DNA from: an uncultured Bacteroidales bacterium
GTDB lineage: Bacteria > Bacteroidota > Bacteroidia > Bacteroidales > Paludibacteraceae
Reading direction: 5' to 3'
Assembly (NCBI GenBank): GCA_903830915.1
Contig: CAIKVR010000030.1
Coordinates: forward strand, 1-59,221
DNA length: 59,221 bases
Shown here: piece by piece, positions 45,505 through 54,753 of the stretch
Layout of the letters: each line of letters starts with the position of its first letter
How positions within the stretch are numbered: the first letter of the stretch is position 1
Made by a program: the position numbers and the translations under genes
The notes under the pieces: generated by a model
Seen by the model: only the letters and a program-made list of their open reading frames with translations
Databases searched by the model: none
Told to the model about the DNA's origin: nothing

Positions 45505-45533
45505 GAAAGCCGACCAAATACTGGTCGACTTTC
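45505..45533 (-). terminator. Terminator of the GH30 gene
   Basis: 12-bp stem with one mismatch (GAAAGCCGACCA / TGGTCGACTTTC) and a 5-nt loop, followed on the minus strand by TTTTT. It begins about 22 bp after the GH30 stop. Confidence 0.85.
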
Positions 45534-45554
45534 CATGAAAAACTAAACACCACC

Positions 45555-48500
45555 TTATTGACGAATAAGTCTTATTGTTTGACTTTGTGTCTTCATTTTA
45601 ACTGTTACAAAATAGATTCCTTTTGACAAATGATTTACTGAAAGTTTAAAATTGTTTGTTTGATTGGATACCGATTGTTGTTGAACAATTCTGCCCGACA
45701 AATCGGTAATGATAACCTGATCAGCCGTTTCGTTATCCAAATTTATATTGATAAAATCGGTTGCCGGATTTGGATACAAACTCAATACAGTTTTCTTTAC
45801 ATTATTTAAAGCAGTAAATTCTTTAACTGTAACAGTGAATGCAATTGTTGTTTCATCAACTCCTCCTGCGGCAACACCACCATCATCTTTTACTTTAACC
45901 GTAACGGTAGTAGTGCCTAATGCAACTGGCGTGATTTTTAAATCGGCAGTAGAACCATTGGTATTTAGAACTGACACATTAGCAATAGCTGTATTGCTTG
46001 ATGTAGCAGTAACCGAAGTTACATTTTGTGCTACCACATCTGCACCATAACCAATACCAGTGAGCGTAACCACTTTATCACCTTCAGACAATACCACACT
46101 TTGGTTGGCCGGTTGGTCAATTGACGGAGCAGCATTTGATAATGAATGGTACAATGTAGTTATGCTACGTGGTGCTAATAAGAGTGTTCCATCAGTTACA
46201 TTTTGGCCTTTTACAAATGCAGCGGCATTTTGTGTCGTATATTTTTCGTACAATACGGGCACATTAGCACCGGCAAGTGTTACTTTTACTGGTTTACTGC
46301 TTGTATTAAGTAGTATTACTGTATTGGAATTATCGACATTATTAAAAGCAAGACTCAACACATTGCTATTGTTTGCTGTAGCATTTACCATAACCGAACC
46401 AGGACCGATGAATTTAGAATAGTTTTTGAAAACACTTCCTAATAAATCAAATTTACTTTTATCCATTGGTCTATCAAAATCTGTCCAACCACTAATATTA
46501 CCATTTTTAAATGATGTGTACATAGAACCTGCAAAATCTAATGGGCCTGGAGAGTAAATCTTACCTCCCAATAAATAATCGATAATCATTTCACCCTCCC
46601 AAACATTTGAATAGCCAGATGTTTCGGTCATCCACAATCCTTCGGCAGCAGTCGTTTTTTGGAATGCCAACAAACTACTCCATGCTGAAGCACCAGCTCC
46701 ACCTGCTTTAATACCATCTGGGTCGTAAAGGTGGCAAGCAACTATCCCAAGATAGCTATTGGCAACAGCATCGGCTTGTGTAGCGCCTACATTGGCCTGT
46801 ACCCAACCCATTTGATTTACATCTTCCGACAACATAATACGAGTCGTCAATCCTTCCGCTTTCATGCGTGGGCCTACTACTTTTATCAATTCTCTAAATT
46901 CATTACCATTATATTGGCACGAAACATAAGGCTCGTTGAATGTAGGTTCGTTTTGTAAGCTTATGGAATATAATTCCACCCCTGCCTCTTGTTTTACTGT
47001 TTGGCAAATAGCAACAATAAATTCAGCAAATTCATCATACATCTCTGGTTTCAGTCTATTGTTGGCAGCAAATTGTGTATCCGTATCCGGAAAGCCAGCT
47101 TTATTTTGTTTCATCCAAGAAGGTGGAGTCCAAACAGTATAATTGAATTTGTGACAATTTGTATTCTCATTGATATTTCGAATTGTAGCCAAAGGCAAAA
47201 TGCTCTTTTTGAAACCATTGTAATTTGTCACAGTTGGATCGGCATTGTCATTCACCGGTTCAAATTCTGAATTTCCTTCGCTTGTAAATCTTAATGCCGT
47301 AATATTAAAGTCTTTAATGGCTTGAATTTGTGCATCACTATTGTCATGTTGCAGGAAACAGCCAATACCGCCTATAGTTTGGTAGGTAGTTGATAATCCT
47401 ATGGTTACTGTACTTGCTGTAACTATAGATTTGTCAACAACATAAATTTTGAATATAGTTGTATCGGGAATAGAAGTTGCCACAGCTACGTTTTTAGCAA
47501 TTACAGTTACGATAGCTGAATCGGCCACTCCGGGAGCTACACTATAATTAAGCGTGGCTGTTCCGTCGGCAATTGCTCCAACTGTTAAGCTTGTAATTAA
47601 CGATGGTTTGTTACTTGTAGCGGTGATGGTGGCTGATTTATTACCCGAACCATCCGAAATACCCGACATTAGAATTGTTTTTGGCGCATCACCAACATAC
47701 AAGGTTTGATTCGGAATATTATTAATAGTGGCCTTTGGTGCAGGGATAGGTAAATCGGCCATATCGCCCAATTTCAGGTCTTTAAAAATTACATCAACTG
47801 TTTCTTCTTTGAAATAAGTAAGGTTGATATCAAGCATAACTCGTGAAATACGGGTACTATCGGTGCTTTTTGTAACTCCTGCCACCACTTTTGAGAATTT
47901 TCCTGTAAAATCCAGGTAGTAATCGTGCCACTTATCATCATTTGGAACATTCAATCCGATAGCAGAAACGGTATAGCCGCTTGGACTATTGGCATCAAAA
48001 CTTGGAGCAATATTATCAATTAAACGGAACGTGATTACAGTTTCGGCCAAGGGTTTCCCTTCGGATAAAGTGGTAGATGCACTTTTTAGTTTAAAGCTAA
48101 CTCTTTTGTTTGCCGAAATATCCAACTCTTTACCTCCAGTCAACGTTTTTAAATCAAAATATGAAGAAGGGAAGTTGTAAGCTAATACTTTACCTGTAAT
48201 ATGTGTACTGTTATCAGAACCAAATGTTATTACGCCATTTGTAAGGTCTGTTCGAACCCCCGAAGCAACTACATTCGATATGTAAGGCACATAATTGGTA
48301 GCAATTCCATTTACTGGAGGTATTATAGAAGTTAGTAGAAATGTACGACTGAATGATTGATTGCCATTATTTCCGGCATTTCCACCATTATCGGTAGCTT
48401 TGATGGTAATAGTAGTAGTTCCTGCAACACCTGTTTTAGCAAAACTCAACGTTGCAACGCCATTTACAACCGGGCCTACCGAAAGATTTGTAACAATGTC

Positions 48501-51464
48501 GATATTACTAGCTGTAGCTTCAAAAGTCAATGTTTGATTTGATTTGTCGCCATCCGATATTCCCGTAAGTTGTATATTATCATTCGCAACTTCTGCTTTT
48601 ATACTTTTTGCTGGTATAGAATCAATAGTTGGTTTGTTATTTATATCTTCGTAAACCGATACCGTAAATGTAGTAATTCCGGTATCAACGCCACTCGCAG
48701 CAACGCCTCCGTTGTCTTTTGAAGTAACAGTAACCATAGGAATACTTCCAATAGCTGCTAAAGCGGATGCTTTAAGGGTTATTGTTCCTACAAAATCGGT
48801 TGGATTATGCGCAACCGTTACTGATGTTAGGACATCGGTATTGGAGCTTGCAGCAGTAATGGTAATACCTTGTGTTGATTCGGGATTATTATCGCTAATA
48901 TTGTTTAGCCCCAGAGTCAAAGTTTGACCCCTTTTCATCAATACGTTTGGTATTGGCTGCATACTCGGAGCTGCATTTGGTACAACTTTGACTTTAAATG
49001 TCATTACTTTAGGCGTAGTGTTGGCAGCCGAAACGGTTACAGAAATTACTGATTCACCCGTTGCTAGCACATTTGGATTTAACACCAACGAGCCAGTACC
49101 TGCAGGTGAAATATAATTCACTGTCGGGTTTGGAATTACAGCGGTATTTGAACTTGTAGCCGTAATGCTTATCGGATTTGTACCTGTACTTCCATCGGTT
49201 ACATTGCGGAAATTAACTGTACGACTTGCTGTTCCGGTACCTTGGGCTGTAAAAACCTGATCTTGAATTGTAGCAATTGCCGGGGTATGAACAGCAAGAT
49301 CTCCAATTTTGACATCATCAAAATAAATTTCTTTATTAGGTGCATCGCCAAAAAGACTGGAAAGTGGGTTTAAAACAAAGTGAAGATTATTAGCCGTTTG
49401 CAAAGCGGTTAAAGGTATTCCGGTATAATCGAACGAATATTCCTGAAATACATCTGAAGCAACAATTTCTTGAGCGCCAGCTTGCAATATATTATTAAAC
49501 TTCAATGGGTAATTATCAATTTTACCGCTTGCATTTCCTACGGCTAACGAGATATTGAAATCAAAGTTGGATTTAATTTTCATACTTACATAAGGTACAG
49601 TAGAAATATCAATTTGAGTCGGAGAGAACTTCAAATCAAAACCATCCCAAACACCTGACTTTTTAGGAATTATTTTCAGCATTCCTCCCGCTTCGGTTAA
49701 GCTATAACTACCTTTTGTCCAATTGGTAAGCACGTTATCGTTGAAGTTTTCGAAAAATCCAAGACTTCCAACGGTATATGCAGGCGTGGTTACATCCAAA
49801 GCAATGCTTTGAGGCGACGTAAGGCCCGCTAAATCTTTAGCTACTACCGTGAAAGAGTAATTAGTTGAAGGCGTTAAGCCAGAAATACTCATCGAATTTG
49901 TAGTAGTAGTTCCACAGGATATTGAACCACCTCTAAATACTTCGTACGATGCTACTCCAACATTGTCGGTGGCTGCAGGCCAAGTTAATGTAAGACCTAT
50001 TGAAGCTAAATTTGAAGCTACAGGCACTCCAGGCGCAGATGGTGCCACTTCGTCAATCGCATTTACTATTAATTCTTTTACACTTAATGGAACTGTCATA
50101 TCGGCTATTTGACCAATAATACGAATTCCTTTGATTGCTGTTGTGATTTTTGGACCTGTAAGCATGTAAGTTTGGTTTGCAGCACCCGAACCCAAGGCAG
50201 GATAAGCAGGAACAAAAGTCCAATCGGCTACATTTACCCAATCGTTAGCTACAGCACCACCACTTACAGAGGTTTGTATTACTGGTGCCACTGCACCACT
50301 AAACACGCCACTACCACCAATGAATTTCACACTTATAATGTCGGTTTTAGCTGTAGCCCACACTATACCTACGCCTTGGTAACGATTGTTGGCTGTCATG
50401 TTTGTGAAGGCTACATTTGTTGTAATATCGCCATCGTTCACACCAGGGCTAGCTATAATGGTATTATTTGTACCGGCATTCGCTGCATTTGGCCATATAT
50501 TACCTACTCCTATGGGAGCAATATTAATACCGGTAGGAACATGAATACTCGTAGTTACAGGCAAAGCTGCACTTGCATCCGAAACTTTGCCAGATGCATC
50601 CGACGCTTTAACTGTAAATGAATATGCAGTGGATGCCGTTAAGCCTGCAATATCTAAAGACGTATTGGCAGTAGTACCACAAGAAGTAGTACCATTTTTA
50701 AAAACTTCGTACGAAGTAACGCCAACATCATCTGTTGATGCAGTCCAAGATAAGGTAAGACTATTTTCAGTAATACTAGAGGCTACCAGACCAGAAGGGG
50801 CAGTAGGAGGTGCTAAATCGGGAGCAGTAACTGTGCCATTTACAATAAAGTCACTTGAGGCACTTGCATTGTGCATACCAAATCCCATATCATTCCAATA
50901 CACGTCAGTGGCTGCGAAAATATAGATCCTAAACGTTACAGCTGAGGTTAAACCGGCATGTCCTGTAACAGGAAAATTTTGTAATGCGATATTGACATTA
51001 TTAGCAGCACCGGTAGTGATGGCAGAAATTTGATTTGCCGCAGTGAAACCGTTTATACTCGACAGCAAGCTAAAAGTACATACTTGGCTATTCGTCAGAG
51101 CACATACATCTATAGAGGAAATAGTTAAACTTTTGCCGGCATTTGGTGTAATGGTGAATTCATAATACTGATTTTTGGTAATGGCCTGAGCCAGCGTAGT
51201 GCCATTCATACCATAACTGGAAAGGGCGTTTGGAGAATAATAACCAGGATTTGCTTTTAATCCGGATGCTATTACCAGATTTGAAACAGTCGCATTTGCA
51301 TTGCTCGTAGTTGGAGCTGCAGTAGCCCTTGTTTCTTTGTTAGGATTCCAGTTGGCAAAATTCCAGGTAGCAATCTGCTCGGAAAATACAACACTGGAGC
51401 TAATAAAAGCTATTGCCAAAAAGAGTAATCTGGCAACTTGCATTGAATTGAGTAATTTTTTCAT
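45555..51464 (-). CDS. Giant multimodular GH30 hydrolase with T9SS sorting domain
   Basis: 1969 residues from the ATG at 51464; an in-frame ATG at 51494 would add ten residues before the signal peptide. Order of modules: signal peptide; N-terminal module (about 30-215) opening ATWNFANWNP; FnIII; discoidin-like domain; FnIII; two beta-sandwich modules resembling CBMs (each ending IYFDDVKIGD or DVIFKDLKLGD) set among Ig/cadherin-like repeats; a GH30 TIM barrel (about 1385-1690) with its beta side domain; one more Ig-like repeat; T9SS type-A domain at the C-terminus. Catalytic Glu1506 is in SLQNEPTF (acid/base) and Glu1614 in WMTETSG (nucleophile). GH30 activities include glucuronoxylanase and beta-1,6-glucanase; the barrel looks xylanase-like, but this is not decisive. 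Its promoter carries the shared 35-bp element. Confidence 0.88.
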   Translation of the reverse strand: MKKLLNSMQVARLLFLAIAFISSSVVFSEQIATWNFANWNPNKETRATAAPTTSNANATVSNLVIASGLKANPGYYSPNALSSYGMNGTTLAQAITKNQYYEFTITPNAGKSLTISSIDVCALTNSQVCTFSLLSSINGFTAANQISAITTGAANNVNIALQNFPVTGHAGLTSAVTFRIYIFAATDVYWNDMGFGMHNASASSDFIVNGTVTAPDLAPPTAPSGLVASSITENSLTLSWTASTDDVGVTSYEVFKNGTTSCGTTANTSLDIAGLTASTAYSFTVKASDASGKVSDASAALPVTTSIHVPTGINIAPIGVGNIWPNAANAGTNNTIIASPGVNDGDITTNVAFTNMTANNRYQGVGIVWATAKTDIISVKFIGGSGVFSGAVAPVIQTSVSGGAVANDWVNVADWTFVPAYPALGSGAANQTYMLTGPKITTAIKGIRIIGQIADMTVPLSVKELIVNAIDEVAPSAPGVPVASNLASIGLTLTWPAATDNVGVASYEVFRGGSISCGTTTTNSMSISGLTPSTNYSFTVVAKDLAGLTSPQSIALDVTTPAYTVGSLGFFENFNDNVLTNWTKGSYSLTEAGGMLKIIPKKSGVWDGFDLKFSPTQIDISTVPYVSMKIKSNFDFNISLAVGNASGKIDNYPLKFNNILQAGAQEIVASDVFQEYSFDYTGIPLTALQTANNLHFVLNPLSSLFGDAPNKEIYFDDVKIGDLAVHTPAIATIQDQVFTAQGTGTASRTVNFRNVTDGSTGTNPISITATSSNTAVIPNPTVNYISPAGTGSLVLNPNVLATGESVISVTVSAANTTPKVMTFKVKVVPNAAPSMQPIPNVLMKRGQTLTLGLNNISDNNPESTQGITITAASSNTDVLTSVTVAHNPTDFVGTITLKASALAAIGSIPMVTVTSKDNGGVAASGVDTGITTFTVSVYEDINNKPTIDSIPAKSIKAEVANDNIQLTGISDGDKSNQTLTFEATASNIDIVTNLSVGPVVNGVATLSFAKTGVAGTTTITIKATDNGGNAGNNGNQSFSRTFLLTSIIPPVNGIATNYVPYISNVVASGVRTDLTNGVITFGSDNSTHITGKVLAYNFPSSYFDLKTLTGGKELDISANKRVSFKLKSASTTLSEGKPLAETVITFRLIDNIAPSFDANSPSGYTVSAIGLNVPNDDKWHDYYLDFTGKFSKVVAGVTKSTDSTRISRVMLDINLTYFKEETVDVIFKDLKLGDMADLPIPAPKATINNIPNQTLYVGDAPKTILMSGISDGSGNKSATITATSNKPSLITSLTVGAIADGTATLNYSVAPGVADSAIVTVIAKNVAVATSIPDTTIFKIYVVDKSIVTASTVTIGLSTTYQTIGGIGCFLQHDNSDAQIQAIKDFNITALRFTSEGNSEFEPVNDNADPTVTNYNGFKKSILPLATIRNINENTNCHKFNYTVWTPPSWMKQNKAGFPDTDTQFAANNRLKPEMYDEFAEFIVAICQTVKQEAGVELYSISLQNEPTFNEPYVSCQYNGNEFRELIKVVGPRMKAEGLTTRIMLSEDVNQMGWVQANVGATQADAVANSYLGIVACHLYDPDGIKAGGAGASAWSSLLAFQKTTAAEGLWMTETSGYSNVWEGEMIIDYLLGGKIYSPGPLDFAGSMYTSFKNGNISGWTDFDRPMDKSKFDLLGSVFKNYSKFIGPGSVMVNATANNSNVLSLAFNNVDNSNTVILLNTSSKPVKVTLAGANVPVLYEKYTTQNAAAFVKGQNVTDGTLLLAPRSITTLYHSLSNAAPSIDQPANQSVVLSEGDKVVTLTGIGYGADVVAQNVTSVTATSSNTAIANVSVLNTNGSTADLKITPVALGTTTVTVKVKDDGGVAAGGVDETTIAFTVTVKEFTALNNVKKTVLSLYPNPATDFININLDNETADQVIITDLSGRIVQQQSVSNQTNNFKLSVNHLSKGIYFVTVKMKTQSQTIRLIRQ

Positions 51465-51804
51465 TTGATTTATATTTAAGATTGTTTTAATCATTTTTTT
51501 TGCTTTAATGTGACTTTATAATTCACATTGCATTTTAACTGTCATTAAAATAGTAAATTACACAAGTAAATTTTAGAATAATGACTCATTAAAAGTTTCA
51601 ACAACTTGAAGTTTGCAAATATAGCCTATCTTAGAGTCATAAATACATATTTTATTATCCAACTATGATACTTTTTCTACATTTTATCAGTACAAATCCG
51701 CTAAATCAGCGTTCCATTTCTTAGTTTTAAAATATAAAGTTAATTAAATCAGATATATACAATTTATATAATACCTATTGGAAATTGGAAATTAAAACTG
51801 AGTT
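51465..51804. other. Intergenic region upstream of the GH30 gene
   Basis: It contains the leader, promoter and 35-bp element of the GH30 gene, then about 120 AT-rich bases before the stop of the next gene. I see no clear terminator hairpin for the 51805-54561 gene here, so some read-through into GH30 is possible. Confidence 0.5.
51616..51680 (-). promoter_or_regulatory. GH30 gene promoter with shared 35-bp activator element
   Basis: -7 box TATATTTG on the minus strand (51623-51616) and the shared element at 51646-51680 (core ATGATACTTTTTCTAC at 51665-51680). Spacing is 22 bp. Predicted leader of about 145 nt. This copy lies 11 kb from the nearest other one, beyond the decayed cluster. Confidence 0.75.
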
Positions 51805-54561
51805 TTATTTTTTCACAAACTTGCTGTTCACAACTTTTCCGTTACATACTACTTTCACGAAGTAAATACCGCTTTTCAAGTCAATGATTTTCAACGTTTC
51901 AATTTTCTTATTAGCAGTATTTGTGTTCATAATTTGCTGACCTTGCAAATCGATAATGCTAATATTTGCATTTTCGACTTCTGTTCCAAAGTCAAGATTT
52001 AAAAACTCTGAACTAGGATTTGGATAAAGCCTAATTTCATTGGATGTCCTCTGGCTTGGAGAGGCTACGGTTGTAATACCTAGGTTTTTAGCAGAGTTGC
52101 AATCCAACAACGCCTGGTATTTAGGAGCGATAGTCATGTATCCACCTGGGTTGCCAACTTGGGACATTGATTCTAAGTGCCCCCAAGAACCATATTTACT
52201 TTGTCTACTACCCATATAACTAAATGCCATAAATAAGGAGCAATTGACAACAGGATCTGTCATTTTCGTGAAGTTATTAACATATAATTGGTACATCTTA
52301 GGGTTAATTTGTGCATCCCACACTGCTTGATTATAACACCAATCGCCCTGCATCCATGGCTGCATGTGTTGTCCACCTTCATATACCACATAGCCTACAC
52401 CTCGGCTATTTGCAAGCGCTGCAGTTTCATTCGTCCATACAGCTTCATTGGCATCATAAGTTGCCAAGGTTTCATCGCAAATCTGCGCTGCTGTTACTGT
52501 TGGAGTTGGGCATGGAGCCACCCACCGGTCATGGTCAGCTTGTTTAAAATTAAAATAGCCACCTGGCGATACCATGTCACATCCTTGACCGTCCACATCA
52601 AACAAATAATCGAGGATCCTGCGGGTATTATCAGTCCATGCATGTTGTACAGCCGCCGTACGCACCAGGCGAGCAGCGTTGGAACCTGTAAATTCGGCCT
52701 TCCACAGTCTAAAATTACGAGCCATCATATAGGCATCCATTTCCAGAAAATTTCCACCCGAATTTTTTATAGCAGTCAGATCAGTAGTGACATAAGCATT
52801 GGCATGTCCGGCAGCTTTATCATTAGCAATATATCCCGATTGGGTAAACATCCAGTTCCATATTTCATTGGAGTATTCGGCATATACTTTTCGGTTGGGG
52901 CGTAATCCATCGCGCCATAAACGGGCTGTCTGGGTAATGAAATTATCGTCAGCTGCATGAGGCACAGTTACCCAAGCATCACAATCTAATTCATTACATA
53001 GTTCGATGGCATATTCATAGGAAGCACCTCTACTACCAGCCTGCGTATAGTAGGTTTTGGGGATATGGGTGGCCCAAGAATTTTGTGAAGAACCATTGGT
53101 CTTTATCCAATCCATGAAACGTAAAGCGTGGAAAGGACGCAATCCATCAAGGTATTTAGGATTAAAGGTTGGATAAGGAAGTCCATCATAAGTCAAAGGC
53201 AATATTTTGAAATCTTTCAGATAGTTGCCAGTGGTACTTTGTAATATATCCAACCATACATTTCCACCTAAACCAGTAAAATCAACATAATACTTATTGT
53301 TGTTCAGCTTAGTTGTTGGACAACCAGAAATACTTATGGTACCTGCCCCTGTAAAAGTAAGTACGTAGCGTCCTGAATAATAGTCATTCAACAGAAACCG
53401 AACAATGGACGATTTTCCATCGGAAGTGGAAAAAGGCAATGTGGTGGGATAACCATTGGCATCACGGGGAATTTCGGAAATCTTCTCGGAATTCCAAGGC
53501 CCTGAAGGGTAGGTGGTAAACATGTCGCCACTAGATGTCATCGCATCGGTAAAAGGGAGAGCAGTAGTGTAGTATTCTAAGCTGGGGAGATTCATTCCTA
53601 TTGGCAATTGCGGCAAACCGCCCACAGACCCCGGAGCGGCAGTGGTAACAAGTACAGAAGCCGGAGTAGAGTTCTTGGCAGTAGCATCTTTGGCAGTAAC
53701 TGTAAACGTATAAGCGGTACTTGGAGTAAGACCCAAAATGTTATAAAACAATTTGGTAGTGGTAGAACCAATAAGAACGCCATCTTGTTTTATATCATAG
53801 CCCACTACACCATTGTCGTCGGTAGAAGCAGTCCAGGTTAATTTAAGGTTAGTGGCACCCACCCCCACGGCAGCAAGAGAGCCGGGAGTAGTAGGAGGGT
53901 TCAAATCGGGTTGATCAGATACACCCATCACTGCAAAGTCGCAAGTGGCAGGAGCAGCGTGGCCACCAAATCCAAACGCAGTCCATTGCTGGTTAGTAGC
54001 AGCATAGATATAGATTCTAAACGTTACTGCCGTAGTTAGGCTGACATGACCTGTAGCCAATAAGCTTTGTGTAGGGATATTCCAGTTATTGTCTGGCCCT
54101 GTAGTGATGCTGGAAATAACATTCCCTGCTGCCGAAGTAAAGCCTTTAATGCTTGACATTAAGGCAAATGTAGTGACTTGACCTTGGCATAAAGCACTCA
54201 CATCGATAGACGCAATGGAGAGTTGCTTTGGAGCAACCGACTGTATGGTAAATTCATAATACTCATTATTGGCAATGGCTTGAGCAAGGGTAGTGGCAGT
54301 CATCTGCGATCCGCAGAATGCATTGTCGGAAAAATAAAGTTCGCTGCCGTCTAAACCTGCCCCCATGGTTAAATTCGATACTATTACATTGGCACTGGTG
54401 GTAGTGGGTGCTGCTGTAGTCCTCGTTACTTTGGTTGGATTCCATCCTGCAAAATTCCAGGTAGCCAACTGAAGCGCTAGCACATTACTTGTCGAAAAAC
54501 CTGCAAACGCCAATATTAGTAGCAATTTGCGTACGAAAAAAGAGATAGATTGTATTTTCAT
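51805..54561 (-). CDS. Putative clan-A-like glycosidase of unassigned family, T9SS-secreted
   Basis: 918 residues: signal peptide (about 1-29), the same N-terminal module as the GH30 protein (about 30-225; LATWNFAGWNPTK), one FnIII domain (about 228-312), a linker beta region (315-455), a predicted TIM-barrel domain (about 465-810) and a T9SS domain (about 845-918; IRLYPNPSSEFLNLDF, SGIYFVKVVCNG). The barrel has the pattern of a retaining clan-A hydrolase: Glu566 after Asn in YSNEIWNW (possible acid/base) and Glu728 in VVYEGGQH (possible nucleophile), with HALRFMDWIKTNGS and AIELCNELDCDAWVTVPH upstream. I do not recognise the CAZy family. It could be the endo-acting enzyme that the locus otherwise lacks. 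Function is inference. Confidence 0.7.
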   Translation of the reverse strand: MKIQSISFFVRKLLLILAFAGFSTSNVLALQLATWNFAGWNPTKVTRTTAAPTTTSANVIVSNLTMGAGLDGSELYFSDNAFCGSQMTATTLAQAIANNEYYEFTIQSVAPKQLSIASIDVSALCQGQVTTFALMSSIKGFTSAAGNVISSITTGPDNNWNIPTQSLLATGHVSLTTAVTFRIYIYAATNQQWTAFGFGGHAAPATCDFAVMGVSDQPDLNPPTTPGSLAAVGVGATNLKLTWTASTDDNGVVGYDIKQDGVLIGSTTTKLFYNILGLTPSTAYTFTVTAKDATAKNSTPASVLVTTAAPGSVGGLPQLPIGMNLPSLEYYTTALPFTDAMTSSGDMFTTYPSGPWNSEKISEIPRDANGYPTTLPFSTSDGKSSIVRFLLNDYYSGRYVLTFTGAGTISISGCPTTKLNNNKYYVDFTGLGGNVWLDILQSTTGNYLKDFKILPLTYDGLPYPTFNPKYLDGLRPFHALRFMDWIKTNGSSQNSWATHIPKTYYTQAGSRGASYEYAIELCNELDCDAWVTVPHAADDNFITQTARLWRDGLRPNRKVYAEYSNEIWNWMFTQSGYIANDKAAGHANAYVTTDLTAIKNSGGNFLEMDAYMMARNFRLWKAEFTGSNAARLVRTAAVQHAWTDNTRRILDYLFDVDGQGCDMVSPGGYFNFKQADHDRWVAPCPTPTVTAAQICDETLATYDANEAVWTNETAALANSRGVGYVVYEGGQHMQPWMQGDWCYNQAVWDAQINPKMYQLYVNNFTKMTDPVVNCSLFMAFSYMGSRQSKYGSWGHLESMSQVGNPGGYMTIAPKYQALLDCNSAKNLGITTVASPSQRTSNEIRLYPNPSSEFLNLDFGTEVENANISIIDLQGQQIMNTNTANKKIETLKIIDLKSGIYFVKVVCNGKVVNSKFVKK

Positions 54562-54620
54562 TTTTTTATTGTGAGTTCAATACATATTTAGTGATTTGAG
54601 AAAATAATATCTTAAAACAG

Positions 54621-54654
54621 CCCTGACTTCTAAATACACACTTAGAAGTCAGGG
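54621..54654 (-). terminator. Terminator of the SGNH-protein gene
   Basis: Perfect 13-bp stem (CCCTGACTTCTAA / TTAGAAGTCAGGG) with an 8-nt loop, 100 bp beyond the stop at 54754. On the minus strand it is followed by CTGTTTTAAG, a short T-run. Confidence 0.7.
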
Positions 54655-54753
54655 GTTGAATTAAGTCCTATTTTGATAAAAAAGCTATTCAACTATCTGG
54701 CATTCGTAATCAGCACTGAGAATCGCCAAAAAACCGTCATGATTGCTGATATT

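Noticed and set aside
50109-50621. 170-codon + strand ORF inside the GH30 gene
   Set aside because: Shadow of the GH30 coding frame with unusual Cys/Tyr-rich composition; the minus-strand frame has continuous domains.
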